A stretch of DNA of 64,000 nt, taken from Panorpa germanica (lineage: Eukaryota; Arthropoda; Insecta; Mecoptera; Panorpidae). The DNA is taken from positions 19,107,807-19,171,806 of the forward strand of contig OY783206.1 of the NCBI GenBank assembly GCA_963678705.1. Direction: 5' to 3'. The notes below the pieces were generated by a model that had not been told where the DNA came from, did no database searches, and saw nothing but the letters and a program-made list of their open reading frames with translations. Made by a program: the position numbers and the translations under genes. This document shows, piece by piece, positions 1-10,569 of the stretch. Each line of letters starts with the position of its first letter. The stretch's first letter is position 1.

Positions 1-430
1 TAGGAAAGTGCCCTAATAAGCGATGATGTTTAGTTAAGCTGTAGTGTTGCAAGTGGGCGCATTATGGCAAAGGTGCAGATGATTACATTTAAAAGTGCGA
101 GAACGATACAGAGCATGGAGCCAAGAGGTGATTGATGTTTAGGGGCGGGGCAGTGGACATTGTTCAATACTGTGCTTCATTATGGTAAATGATAATTTTA
201 CGCAGCGGGGGCGCTGTGAAAGTACTCTAAGGACCGACGATGCTCAGGGAAGAAGCGATGCAGAGTGCTAAAAGTAGGAGGCGCTTTATGGCAGAAGTTT
301 AGAGGAATCAAATTAAAAGTTCGGAAACGTAAGAGAGCATGGAGCCAAGAGGTGACGATTGGGGCTTATGGGAGGGGGCACTGGAGACTGGTCAATACAG
401 TGCTTTATTACTGTAAATAAAGGAATTATA
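1..430. repeat. Dispersed repeat with ~224-bp tandem units
   Basis: Two imperfect units lie side by side: the phrase GAGCATGGAGCCAAGAGGTG recurs at about 111 and 335, and each unit ends near a TTCAATAC-GTGCTT phrase. Further copies with the phrase ACCGACGATGCT lie at about 27,480-27,750 and 40,140-41,115, and an inverted copy at about 25,270-25,390. There is no coding capacity. The units lie just upstream of the retrotransposon fragment at 444, so they could be 5' sequence of that element, but copies elsewhere lack the RT. Confidence 0.6.
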
Positions 431-443
431 ACAAAATAATATT

Positions 444-1751
444 TTGCATTTTATTTGCGATATATACAGCAGACTTGGAGGGGGTAAGGAAAGAGAACAA
501 GATGGGGGGGTGCTAATAGGAAGACACTACAAGATATGGACTTTAGCATACGCTGACGATATAGTCCTGTTGGCAAAAAGGGAAGGAGAGTTGCAGGAGA
601 TGGCTCACCGGCTAGGGAGATATATAGACAGGAAAGGACTAGAGTTAAATGTGGAAAAGACAAAAATTATGGTATTCAAAAAAGGGGGTGGAAAAAGAAG
701 ACATAAAAGGTGGAAATACAAGAGAGAGGACATTGAGGAAGTAGAAGAATTCAAATATCTGGGCTACACTTTTAAAAAGAACAATGGAGAAGAGGCTCAG
801 ATAAGGGAGGTAGCAAAGAAGGCGGAGCTAGCAATGCGACGGGTATGGTGACTAAGGGAAAAGGTATTTGGGGGGGACATACAAAAGGGAATATGGATGT
901 TTGATAGACTGATAGCCAGTATGATGTTGTATGGAGCAGAGGTTTGGGGGTGGAAGGAGCAAGAAAAGTTGGCAAGAATACAGGTGAGATATATTAAATG
1001 GTTACTATGGCTGGACGGGTGCACGCCAGGATACATGGCTATGGAGGAGCTAAAAAGGGATAAGATACGAATTAAAACAGGGGAAAGAGCAGTAAAATAC
1101 GAGGAGAAATTCCACAGAGCGGAAAGCAAAATTTTAAAGAAAATAAGAGAGGATAGCATAAAGAATGGGGAAAGGAGGAGCTACAAAAAAGAGAAAATAG
1201 TACTTTGAAAGGAATGGAATGGCGATCGAGGAGGCAGAGAGGAGAAGAGAAGGAGGTGGAAGAGGAGCTAAGGAGAAGGGATAAGGAGATACAACAGCAG
1301 GAGAGAATGGGAAAAATAGAAAAAAGTAACTACAATAAAAGATATAAAAGGTTATAAGAAAATACTGTGCCTCAGTACCTTATAGAAAAAGACATAAAAC
1401 ACATAAGAAGAATAGCAAGGTTTAGATTGGGAAATGAGGAAAAAGGAAACAGATACTGGGAAAAGAGTGAGGAAAGAAAGTGTAGAGTGTGCGGAGCGGA
1501 AGACGAAACACTGGAGCACATTAAGTTTGAGTGTAAGGAAAAAGTAGCTAGCGAAAGGAATATTGGCCAGCTATTAAAGGGAGGCAGTGAAGGAAAGAGG
1601 TATATGGCGGAAATAGTAAGAAGGAAAGTTAAAACAGAAGAATAAATAAGTTGGTGGAGAATAATGTAAATTTAATTGTAAGTTGAAGTATATGAAATGT
1701 ATTAAGAATGTAGATTGTAAAGCCGAAAGGCGAACAATAAACAATATTTCA
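444..1751 (+). pseudogene. Non-LTR retrotransposon fragment: 3' end of RT ORF, CCHC-like C-terminus and 3' tail
   Basis: This is the decayed 3' third of a LINE. Reading 444-851 gives the reverse transcriptase catalytic stretch LAYADDIVLLA (YADD box), then an NVEKTK and EFKYLGY region. After one in-frame TGA at 849-851 the same frame continues into the RT thumb region (FDRLIAS, YGAEVWGW, TPGYMA) and stops at 1208. A shifted frame at 1367-1645 gives ARFRLGNEEKGNRYW and a Cys/His cluster (CRVCG, LEHIKFEC) typical of the C-terminus of arthropod non-LTR ORF2 proteins. The 3' tail has AAGCCGAAAGGCGAACAATAAA near 1721, lacking a long poly-A. The 5' portion (endonuclease and RT fingers) is missing, so the copy cannot be active. 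The RFRLGNE and RYWE pattern resembles elements in ant and wasp genomes; the exact clade (R1/I-like) is not certain. Confidence 0.85.
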
Positions 1752-1837
1752 GGATTATTTTCTATTTATCAAATAACTTTTATTTATTCACAAATATTAA
1801 ATACACGTCGCTTTGCGACGGGGCGAAGCGCTAGTCA
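1752..1837 (+). mobile_element. 3' terminal fragment of a Helitron
   Basis: The segment ends in a GTCGC/GCGAC hairpin (1807-1819), a short GC-rich spacer and CTAG at 1831-1834, followed by T. This is the canonical 3' end of a rolling-circle Helitron. Its 5' part is not recognisable. Three bases later the next copy starts. Confidence 0.65.
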
Positions 1838-2052
1838 TCCTATATTATAATGTCCGAGGTGTATGTTTGTTTTCTTATATTCTTATATGTTTATATGTTT
1901 ACGCGATTCGTATGGTAGCTCGAAAACGGCTCCGTCAATGTTTCTGAAAATTTCCTATTTCGTAGAGAAAAAAATTCTAAGACTTTTGGCGTCCCCGGAT
2001 TTTCCCCTGAATTTCCTGGAAACCCGTAATTTTGGAAAAACAGGAAAAAAAT

Positions 2053-2361
2053 TGTACGAAATAAAACCATGCGAGTATTTGTAGATTGAATAATTTATTC
2101 AATCGTTTAATGATAAAATTAATTTACACTTTTTAATAACTTTAACCAAAATACTAATAATATAAAATGGTTGCGAATTATGATCTTGACAGTGTAGAAG
2201 CCCAAACCACAACTGACTCGATGGCCCTATGGCCGTAGCGTACACAGCAGTCGTCGTATTGTTGCCATGCGCATTACTTCTATCAGAGACAACAATACAT
2301 TATAATGTTGGAATGTCAACAGAGACATCTCTTATGTTCTGTACTAATTTTGTACTGAACA
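2053..2361 (-). repeat. 3' LTR of the BEL/Pao element
   Basis: Begins TGTACGAAATAAAACC and ends GTACTGAACA on the plus strand. It matches the LTR at 4902 over the full 309 bases as far as compared by eye. Preceded by AAAAT. Confidence 0.9.
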
Positions 2362-2533
2362 TAAATTGGGCGGCCAGGATAAATAGATAAGCTCACAACC
2401 AATATCAAATTATACAATGTTACATAAAATTATTATAAACCAAATTACAAAAAATAATGTAAACTTCTTAATTCTAATTCTTCTTAAAACTATTATAAAC
2501 AAAATTACACAAAATAATATAAACTTCTTAATT

Positions 2534-4465
2534 CTATGGTAGTCTACATAATTTTGTGAAAATAATATAAAACAAATTAATAACTATCCTAAATATAACA
2601 GAAACCGTAACTAACAATGTAGCATACAATATCATTAACATAACTGGCACAACAATCATCAACAACAATTCCAACAGTACAGGTGTTTGTTTTACTTCAA
2701 TGTTGTAAGCATTGCAATTAGTATCTTCACCTTCTGATGGAAGTATTGTATTTAAATCAGAAATTTTATTTGTTGCTTGTTTTATTCGCGCCAGCAACAC
2801 TGCGCTAATAATCTCAAGCTGGGGTATTGTAAGTACCTTACTTGATGGAGCCACACTAGACTTGTAGCAAATTAAATTTGTTTTTATCTTACTATTTATA
2901 AAAATAATATTGTTTTTCAAACCTAATGTCATAATAATGGTTGATCTGTTTAATAATGTTTTATAAACCTCCAATAATGAAGGATTGCGTCTAAATCTTT
3001 TTTCTAACACATTAAATCTTTGCAGGGCGACTGAGAAAGAATCCTCCAATTCTATTTTATTTACTAGACTGAGTAATGGCAAATCAACAGTTAAATTATT
3101 ATTTTTAAGTGCTACTGAATTTTGAAAATTATGTTCAGCCTTTAAGTAATCCTCAGAAAACTTATCTGATTCCTCTGGGACTTTCTCAGTTGTCCAAGAT
3201 TGTTCCATAACATTCTCAAGGTTTGTATATTCACAAATAGCAAGATTACATACAATATTATTATGTGTATACTTATTTTGATTATGCAATTTTCTTGGAT
3301 CAATAAATTTTTCTTTATTATTATTGTCATGTGACATATTTTTATAATCTAAACTATACTCAAGTGCAATTGCACGTCTTTCTAAAAATGAAATAAATTC
3401 TGCCATAGTAGGCAGTTCTTCTAAATTTCTTTCCATGTGGAAAGTGCGGTTAGTAACGATATCTAATTTTCTACTTAAGGCCGAGATTAAAATCATATCC
3501 CATTTGTCTACAGGCTCATCAAGATTTTTTAACGCTTGTAATTGCTGTTTTACTTGACATAAAAAAGCCCTTATAGCGACTGCAGTACCTTTCTGCATGT
3601 TGGGAATATCAAGTAGTATGTTAATGTGATAAAAGATTAATCTCGCCTTATTTTCATACCGAGCTAACAATAAATCAACAGCCTCTTTGTATGAGCTGTT
3701 CACAAGCGGCAGATTTATAATTATTGAGAGAGCCTCATCAACGAGATACTTTCTCAAATAAAAAAGTCTTTGTACATCAGACAATGAGGTATTATTATGA
3801 ACAACTGCTTGGAAGAGCTCATAAAAGGGCTTAAACCTGGTTATATCCTTGCCATCGAAGGTTGGAATTTCCACCGCTGGGAGCTTCAATGGAACTAATT
3901 CAGGCCTATTAACTTCTTTTAATCTATTGATGCTAGCATTTAATTTTGCTAGAATATTAAAATACTTTTCTTCAACTTCTTCTATGTCTTCTTCATCTTG
4001 ATCATCAATTTCTAAAATGCTGTACTGCGTGAGCTCGTACGATTGGAATGTAGTCATCATCTTTTCTTTTTTCACCTGTAGCACCTCCACTGTAGCGGAG
4101 TCGAGAGCCCTTGGGTCGCTGACGTAATTGTCCATCCTTGATATTGAACTTTTTGCAGTCGTCCGCGCCGTTCTAAGCCTTTTCAATCCCTCCATCTTGC
4201 TTAGGTGATAAATTCGTACTTGTATGATAGACGAAACGTGGATGACAAAACTAATCCAGGTTAATCCAGCAACATAAGAAGTTTTTAATAAATCGGTACT
4301 TGTAGATAGTAAAAATAGCTTTGTACCTTCATGAGTAAAGAAGTATTTTACTCTCTTCCAGCATCCATGTATCCTCTTCCGTAATGAATAATTTTTCTTG
4401 AAATATAAATGTGTAGTAATCAAACCGTCTGTGAATCCGTCTAAATCAAGCGTTACATTACCCAA
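2534..4465 (-). CDS. Gag-like ORF of BEL/Pao element (DUF1759), fused to a pol remnant
   Basis: A 643-codon ORF. The likely gag start is the internal Met at 4195 (residue 91, beginning MEGLKRLRTA), because the 90 residues before it lack gag features and derive from leader sequence. About 100 residues past that Met comes the DUF1759 signature of BEL/Pao gags: IPTFDGKDITRFKPFYELF, then NNTSLSDVQRLFYLRKYL, EALSIIINLP and a DLLLARYENK stretch. Near residue 545 the frame runs into SVAPSSKVLTIPQLEI, which corresponds to the region between RT and RNase H of Pao pol. A large internal deletion has therefore joined gag directly to late pol without closing the frame. The hydrophobic last 50 residues match nothing I know. 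A zinc knuckle is not visible. The ORF is a product of decay, not a working polyprotein. Confidence 0.8.
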   Translation of the reverse strand: MGNVTLDLDGFTDGLITTHLYFKKNYSLRKRIHGCWKRVKYFFTHEGTKLFLLSTSTDLLKTSYVAGLTWISFVIHVSSIIQVRIYHLSKMEGLKRLRTARTTAKSSISRMDNYVSDPRALDSATVEVLQVKKEKMMTTFQSYELTQYSILEIDDQDEEDIEEVEEKYFNILAKLNASINRLKEVNRPELVPLKLPAVEIPTFDGKDITRFKPFYELFQAVVHNNTSLSDVQRLFYLRKYLVDEALSIIINLPLVNSSYKEAVDLLLARYENKARLIFYHINILLDIPNMQKGTAVAIRAFLCQVKQQLQALKNLDEPVDKWDMILISALSRKLDIVTNRTFHMERNLEELPTMAEFISFLERRAIALEYSLDYKNMSHDNNNKEKFIDPRKLHNQNKYTHNNIVCNLAICEYTNLENVMEQSWTTEKVPEESDKFSEDYLKAEHNFQNSVALKNNNLTVDLPLLSLVNKIELEDSFSVALQRFNVLEKRFRRNPSLLEVYKTLLNRSTIIMTLGLKNNIIFINSKIKTNLICYKSSVAPSSKVLTIPQLEIISAVLLARIKQATNKISDLNTILPSEGEDTNCNAYNIEVKQTPVLLELLLMIVVPVMLMILYATLLVTVSVIFRIVINLFYIIFTKLCRLP

Positions 4466-4631
4466 TCAATGGCAATTGATGACTTGCCAGGCCGCCATAG
4501 GGAAAATGTAACAAAATAGCTTGCACATGTGCCGGTTACTATACAGACGTAACCTCAAAACACCACGAAATCACACGCGGGTACCAATGGCTTGTAAGAC
4601 CAGTTTTTTTTGTAGGAATTAAAACCTTCTT

Positions 4632-4763
4632 GAAATGTAATTGTAAAATATCCAGCTTCGCTTGTAAGGCTTCTGGAAATGTAATTGTAAAATATCCAGC
4701 TTCGCTTGTAAGGCTTCTGGAAATGTAATTGTAAAATATCCAAATCCTCCGTGAATCCGCCAA
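4632..4763. repeat. 44-bp tandem repeat in the element leader
   Basis: A unit starting GAAATGTAATTGTAAAATAT recurs at 4632, 4676 and 4720, exactly 44 bases apart; the third copy diverges near its end. It lies between the 5' LTR and the gag start of the BEL/Pao element. A longer partial duplication, sharing CATTACCCAATCAATGGCAA, occurs at about 4450-4475 and 4770-4795. Confidence 0.85.
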
Positions 4764-4901
4764 AATAGAGCGTAGCATTACCCAATCAATGGCAATCACC
4801 AAGGGGCAAATGTAAAAAAACGCCAAAAACACAATGAAAAACACACGCGGATAATAAACTCGAAGGATCGGCTTTGTAAGGCTCGAAGGACCAGCTTCGC
4901 A

Positions 4902-5210
4902 TGTACGAAATAAAACCATGCGAGTATTTGTAGATTGAATAATTTATTCAATCGTTTAATGATAAAATTAATTTACACTTTTTAATAACTTTAACCAAAA
5001 TACTAATAATATAAAATGGTTGCGAATTATGATCTTGACAGTGTAGAAGCCCAAACCACAACTGACTCGATGGCCCTATGGCCGTAGCGTACACAGCAGT
5101 CGTCGTATTGTTGCCATGCGCATTACTTCTATCAGAGACAACAATACATTATAATGTTGGAATGTCAACAGAGACATCTCTTATGTTCTGTACTAATTTT
5201 GTACTGAACA
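4902..5210 (-). repeat. 5' LTR of the BEL/Pao element
   Basis: Direct repeat of 2053-2361, TG...CA bounded, followed by AAAAT. As the element reads leftward this is the promoter-bearing 5' LTR. TATAAAAT occurs near 5011 on the plus strand, but no promoter box was assigned. Confidence 0.9.
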
Positions 5211-5872
5211 AAAATAAAATCACTTTTTCCTGTATTACTTTTAATTCGTACAAAATAGAAAGTTGAAATTTTGCATGTGTATTAAGGTATTCAATGCTGA
5301 CATTTCTCAAAAATTAGAAATTCAAAAAGTGAAAAAGGGGGGGTTGAAGAAATTCGGGGGCCCGGTAGGGAACTTTGGAGAAAATTCATATTCTGGATTC
5401 TAGAATAATTAAGTATATTATTAAAAAAAAAAAATTCAAAATTTCAAAATTTCATTTGGGGGCGCGGGGGCAGTATTTGCCGAGAGTAAAAATTGTGCTA
5501 GAAAGTTGAAATTTTGTATATAGGCTAACCTTGGAAACTTATTTACGAATCGAAAAAAAAAATCCCAAATTTTAAAAAAAAGTTGGTCAAATAACGCATA
5601 AATTGAAAATATTTTTTATTTTGATAAAAAAATATATTTTTTTAGTCAATTTATATGTGGTAATGTATATGTGCGCGAGTTTATTTATTATTTCAATTTA
5701 AAAATAGAATGAAATATGAAATGTAATTACGAATTATTTTATTGGATTCAAATCATACACGCCAAAAAGACGACGCTTTGCGACGGAGGTCAACGTTACT
5801 GGAATTTAAATTTTTATATGAAGTTAGCCACACACAAAAGACAGACGTCGCTTGCGACGGGGGAAAAGCTAG

Positions 5873-5925
5873 TATATTATAATGTCCCAGGTGTATATTT
5901 ATATTCTTATAGTCTTATATTCTTA
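5873..5925 (+). mobile_element. Helitron 5' tip fragment
   Basis: A fragment starting TATATTATAATGTCCC directly after the CTAG of copy A and ending at the start of copy B. It has only the first ~50 bases of the family, with a TATTCTTA-type microsatellite. Confidence 0.6.
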
Positions 5926-6734
5926 TCCTATATTATAATGTTCCAAGTGTTTATTTATATTCTTATATGTTTATATGTTTATGTGTTTATATGTTTGGTT
6001 CGAATTTTGTATGGCATCTCGAAAACGGCTCTAGGGAAGTTTTTGAAAATTTCCTATATCGTAGAGAAAAAAATTCTAAGACTTTTGGCGTCCTCGGATT
6101 TTTCCCTGAATTTCCTGGAAACCCGTAATTTTGGAAAAACTGGAAAAAATGTGAGGCCTTTTTTGCTGTATTACTTTTAATTCGTAAAAGATAGAAAGTT
6201 GAAATTTTGCATGTGTATTAAGGTATTTAATGCTGACATTTCTCAAAAATTAGAATTTCAAAAATAGAAAAATGGGGGGTTGATGAAATTCGGGGGCCCG
6301 GTAGGGAACTTTGGAGAAAGTTCATATTCTGGATTGTAGAATTATTAAGTATATTATTAATAAAAAAAATTCAAAATTTCAAAATTTTATTTGGGGGCAC
6401 GGGGGCAGTATTTGCCGAGAGTAAAAATTGTGCTAGAAAGTTGAAATTTTGTATATAGGCTAATCTTGGTAACTTATTTACGAATCAAAAAAAAAAATTC
6501 CAAATTTTGAAAAAAAGTTGGTCAAATAACTCATAAATTGAAAATATTTTTTATTTTGAAAAAGAAATAATATTTTTTTAGTCAATTTATATGTGTGTAT
6601 ATGTGCGCGAGTTTATTTATTATTTCAATTTAAAAATAGAACAGTTAAATATGAAATTTAATTACGAATTATTTTATTGGATTCAAATGATACACGCCAA
6701 AAAGACGTCGCATTGCGACGGGGATAAACTCAAG
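5926..6734 (+). mobile_element. Non-autonomous Helitron, copy B
   Basis: A near full-length 809-bp unit: TCCTATATTATAATGTTCC start after an A, family body, GTCGC-AT-TGCGAC hairpin near 6707 and a variant terminus CTCAAG before T at 6735. The next copy follows with no spacer. ORFs across the body are family sequence read in frame, not genes. Confidence 0.8.
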
Positions 6735-7530
6735 TATATTATAATGACCCAAGTGTATATCTATATTCTTATATGTTTATGTGTTTATATGTTTGGTTCG
6801 AATTTTGTATGGCATCTCGAAAACGGCTCCAGGAAAGTTTTTAAAAATTTCCTATTTCGTAGAGAAAAAAATTCTAAGACTTTTGACGTCCCCGGATTTT
6901 TCCCTGAATTTCCTGGAAACCCGTAATTTTGGAAAAACTGGAAAAAAGTGAGCCCTTTTTTGCAGTATTACTTTTAATTCGTAAAAGATAGAAAGTTGAA
7001 ATTTTGCATGTGTATTAAGGTATTCAATGCTGACATATCTCAAAAATTAGAAATTCAAAAATTGAAAAGTGGGGGGTTGAAGAAATTCGGGGGCCCGGTA
7101 GGGAACGTTGGAGAAAGTTCATATTCTGGGTTCTAGAATAATTAAGTATATTATTAATAAAAAAAAAATTCAAAATTTCAAAATTTTATTTGGGGGCACG
7201 GGGGCAGTTTTTGCCGAAAGTAAAAATTGTGCAAAAAACTTGAAATTTTGTATATAGGCTAACCTTGGTAACTTATTTACGAATCAAACAAAAAAATCCC
7301 AAATTTTTAAAAAATGTTAGTCAAATAACGCATAAATCGAAAATATTTTTTATTTTGTTAAAAAAAATATATTTTCTTAGTCAATTTATATGAAAAATTA
7401 TTTATTTTTTTATGTAAAATTTATATAGAACAAGTTAAATATTTAAAATTTAAAATGGAAATTAAATTTGACATGAAATTAAAGCCATACACAAAAGACA
7501 GACGTCGCTTGCGACGGGGGTAAAAGCTAG
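6735..7530 (+). mobile_element. Non-autonomous Helitron, copy C
   Basis: A 796-bp unit beginning TATATTATAATGACCC abutting copy B and ending with the GTCGC-TT-GCGAC hairpin (7503-7514) and CTAG at 7527-7530. The 3' end is the 'AAAAGCTAG' type, unlike copy B. Confidence 0.8.
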
Positions 7531-7578
7531 TATTCTTATATTCTTATATTCTTATATTCTTATATTCTTATATTCTTA
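7531..7578. repeat. TATTCTTA microsatellite
   Basis: About six copies of TATTCTTA lie between two Helitron copies. The same motif occurs in shorter runs just inside the 5' end of most copies, so this is probably an expanded 5' subterminal tract. Confidence 0.7.
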
Positions 7579-8408
7579 TCTACTATTATAATGTTCGTAA
7601 TGTTCCAATTTAACATGGAAAACTCATAAGAACTCATAGATATTTATATATATATATATATATATTTCCGGTAACAAAATCTGTATGGTATCTTCTAAAC
7701 GGCGCCTACAAAGTTTTTTAAATTTTGATATTATGTAAAGGACAAATTTCTAAGACTTTCTACGTCCCTGAATTTTTCCCTGAATTTCCCTGAAACAAAT
7801 TATTCTGGAAAAACTGGAAAATTCGAAAAAATACTTTTGCAAATATCTGACGAACTAAAAAAGATAGAAAACTAAAATTTGGTGTGTGTATTAAGGTATT
7901 CAATGCTGACATTTCTCAAAAATTAGAAATTCAAAAATTGAAAAAGGGGGGGTTAAAGAAATTTGGGGGCCCGTTAGGGAACTTTGGAGAAAGTTCATAT
8001 TCTGGATTCTAGAATAATTAAGTATATCAATAATAAAAAAAAATTCAAAATTTTAAAATTTTATTGGGGGGCACGGGGGCAGTATTTTTCGAGAGTAAAA
8101 ATTGTGCTAGAAAGTTAAGATTTTGTATATAGGCTAACCTTGGTAACTTATTTACGAATCGAAAAAAAAAATCCCAAATTTTGAAAAAAAGTTGGTCAAT
8201 TAACGCATAAATTGAAAATATTTTTTATTTTGATAAAAAAAAAATATTTTTTTAATCAATTTATATGTGTGTATATGTGCGCGAGTTTATTTATTATTTC
8301 AATTTAAAAATAGAACAGTTAAATATGAAATTTAATTACGAATTATTTTATTGGATTTAAATGATACACGCCAAAAAGACATCGCTTTGCGACGGGGGTA
8401 AACCTTAG
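7579..8408 (+). mobile_element. Non-autonomous Helitron, copy D (diverged subfamily)
   Basis: Starts TCTACTATTATAATGTTC after A and ends with a TCGCTTTGCGA hairpin and the variant CTTAG. Its first 300 bases differ from the neighbours (a CTTCTAAACGGCGCC block, a TACTTTTGCAAATATCTGACG motif) and match the subfamily at 12,745-13,126 and 41,105-41,300. Confidence 0.7.
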
Positions 8409-8925
8409 ACTTTAAAAGAGACTTTAAAGAGAAAAAAATCTAAGACTTCTAGCATCCCCGGATTTTTCCCTGAATTTCCTGGAAAACCGTAATTTGGGAA
8501 AAAATGGAAAAAAAGTGAGCCCTTTTTTGCTGTATTACTTTTAATTCGTAAATTATAGAAAGATGCAATTTTGCATGTGTATTAAGGTATTCAATGCTGA
8601 CATTTCTCAAAAATTAGAAATTCAAAAATTAAAAAAGGGGGGGTTGAAGAAATTCGGGGGCCCGGTAGGAAACGTCAAAGAAAGTTCATATTCTAAATTC
8701 TAGAATAATTAAGTATATTATCAATAATAGAAAATTCAAAATTTTATTTGGGGGCACGGGGGACAATATTTTTCGAATGTAAAAATTGTGCTAGAAAGTT
8801 GAAATTTTGTATATAGGCTAGCCTTGGTAACTTATTTACTAATCAAAAAAAATCCCAAATTTTGAAAAAAAGTTGGTCAAATAACGCATAAATTGAAAAT
8901 ATTTTTTATTTTAATATAAAAAATA
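8409..8925 (+). mobile_element. Helitron copy E, truncated at both ends
   Basis: Has the body blocks (GAATTTCCTGGAAAACCG, GGGGGCCCGGTAGG, CTAGCCTTGG) but neither terminus. It stops where the minus-strand block begins at 8926. Confidence 0.65.
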
Positions 8926-9744
8926 CTAGCTTTTACCCCCGTCGCAAGCGACGTCTGTTTTTTGTGAGTGGCTTGAATTTCATGTCAAAATTTAATTAAA
9001 TTTTTAAATTGAAATAATAAATTTTTTTACATTAAATAATGTAAATTAAATAATAAAGATTTTACATTTAATAACAATTAATTTTTTATACAAACTGACT
9101 AAGAAAATACATTTTTTATATCAAAATAAAAAATATTTTGAATTTATGCGTTATTTAAACAACTTTTTTTCAAAATTTTAGAATTTTTTTTCGATTCGTA
9201 AATAAGTTACCAAGGTTAGCCTATATACAAAATTTCAACTTTCTAGCACAATTTTTACTCTCGGCAAAGAGTGCCCTCGTGCCCCGCAATAAAATTTTGA
9301 AATTTTGAATTCTTTTTTTATTAATAATATACTTAATTATTCTAGAATATAGAATATTAACTTTCTCCAAAGTTCCCTACCGTGCCCCCGAATTTCTTTA
9401 ACCCCCCCTTTTTCACTTTTTGAATTTCTAATTTTTGAGAATTGTCAGCATTGAATACCTTAATACACATGCAAAATTTCAACTTTCTATCTTTTACAAA
9501 TTAAAAGTAATACAGCAAAAAAGGGATCACTTTTTTTCCAGTTTTTCCAAAATTACGGGTTTCCAGAAAATTCAGGGAAAAATCCGGGGACCCCAAAAGT
9601 CTTAGAATTTTTTTCTCTACGAAATAGAAAATTTTTAAAAACTTCCCTGGAGCCGTTTTCGAGATGCCATACAAAATTCGAACCAAACATATAAACACAT
9701 AAACATATAAGAATATAAATATACACTTGGGACATTATAATATA
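8926..9744 (-). mobile_element. Non-autonomous Helitron, copy G
   Basis: On the minus strand it starts TATATTATAATGTCCC at 9744 and ends with the hairpin and CTAG at 8929-8926. It abuts copy F in head-to-tail order. Confidence 0.8.
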
Positions 9745-10569
9745 CTTGAGTTTACCCCCGTCGCAATGCAACGTCTTTTTGGCGTGTATCATTTGAATCC
9801 AATAAAATAATTCGTAATTAAATTTCATATTTTACTGTTCTATTTTTAAATTGAAATAATAAATAAACTCGCACATATACATTCACACATATAAATTGAC
9901 TAAAAAAATATATTTTTTTAATGAAAATAAAAAATATTTTCAATTTATGTGTTATTTGACCAACTTTTTTTCAAAATTTGGGATTATTTTTTTCGATTCG
10001 TAAATAAGTTACCAAGGTTAGCCTATATACAAAATTTCAACTTTCTAGCACAATTTTTACTGTCGGCAAATACTGCCCCCGTGCCCCTCAATAAAATTTT
10101 GAAATTTTGAATTTTTTTTTATTAATAATATACTTAATTATTCTAGAATCCAGAATATGAACTTTCTCCAAAGTTCCCTACCGGGCCCCCGAATTTCTTC
10201 AACCCCCCCTTTTTCACTTTTTGAATTTCTAATTTTTGAAAAATGTCAGCATTAAGTACCTTAATACACATGCAAAATTTCAACTTTCTATCTTTTACGA
10301 CTTAAAAGTAATGCAGCAAAAAAGGGATCACTTTTTTTCCAGTTTTTCCAAAATTACGGGTTTCCAGGAAATTCAGGGAAAAATCCGGGGACGCCAAAAG
10401 TCTTAGAATTTTTTTCTCTACGAAATAGGAAATTTTTAAAAACTTCCATGGAGCCGTTTTCGAGCTACCATACGAATCGCGTAAACATATAAGAATATAA
10501 ACATATAAACATATAAGAATATAAGAATATAAGAAAACAAACATACACCTCGGACATTATAATATAAGA
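9745..10569 (-). mobile_element. Non-autonomous Helitron, copy F
   Basis: Minus-strand unit of 825 bp: TCTTATATTATAATGTCC at 10569, ending CTCAAG at 9750-9745. The junction with the upstream minus-strand copy reads CTAG then TCTTATATT with no intervening base. Confidence 0.8.

Larger units (their letters stand above)
2053..5210 (-). mobile_element. Internally deleted BEL/Pao LTR retrotransposon
   Basis: Two near-identical 309-bp direct repeats (2053-2361 and 4902-5210), each TG...CA, flank about 2.54 kb. AAAAT precedes the left LTR and follows the right one, a 5-bp target duplication as usual for BEL/Pao. The element reads leftward. On that strand, a TGGTCCTTCGAGCC sequence about 10 bases inside the 5' LTR could be the primer-binding site, although most elements have it closer. 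The internal region holds one gag-like ORF and only a scrap of pol, so protease, RT, most of RNase H and integrase are gone. A clear polypurine tract was not seen. The near identity of the LTRs implies a young insertion, later than the Helitron it entered. Confidence 0.9.
1838..5872 (+). mobile_element. Non-autonomous Helitron (copy A), interrupted by a BEL/Pao element
   Basis: The 5' end TCCTATATTATAATGTCC begins at 1838 after an A. The 3' end is a GTCGC-TT-GCGAC hairpin with CTAG at 5869-5872 followed by T, as expected for insertion between A and T. The body carries the family's conserved blocks (AAAACGGCTCC, a TTCCTGGAAACCCGTAATTTT motif, GGGGGCCCGGTAGG, and CTAACCTTGG near 5524). The LTR element at 2053-5210 splits it. 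Without that insertion the copy would be about 0.88 kb. It has two 3'-type hairpins, near 5771 and 5847 (see findings). No Rep/helicase is encoded, so it is non-autonomous. Confidence 0.85.

Noticed and set aside
2534-4194. A complete, active BEL/Pao retroelement
   Set aside because: The space between the LTRs is about 2.5 kb and no RT, protease or integrase motif is present.
9501-9828. Repeated ORFs in the Helitron copies (e.g. with KKILRLLASPDFSLNFLETR)
   Set aside because: The same frame opens in many copies because the nucleotide sequence is repeated. The reading carries no known domain, is interrupted differently in each copy and exists on both strands.
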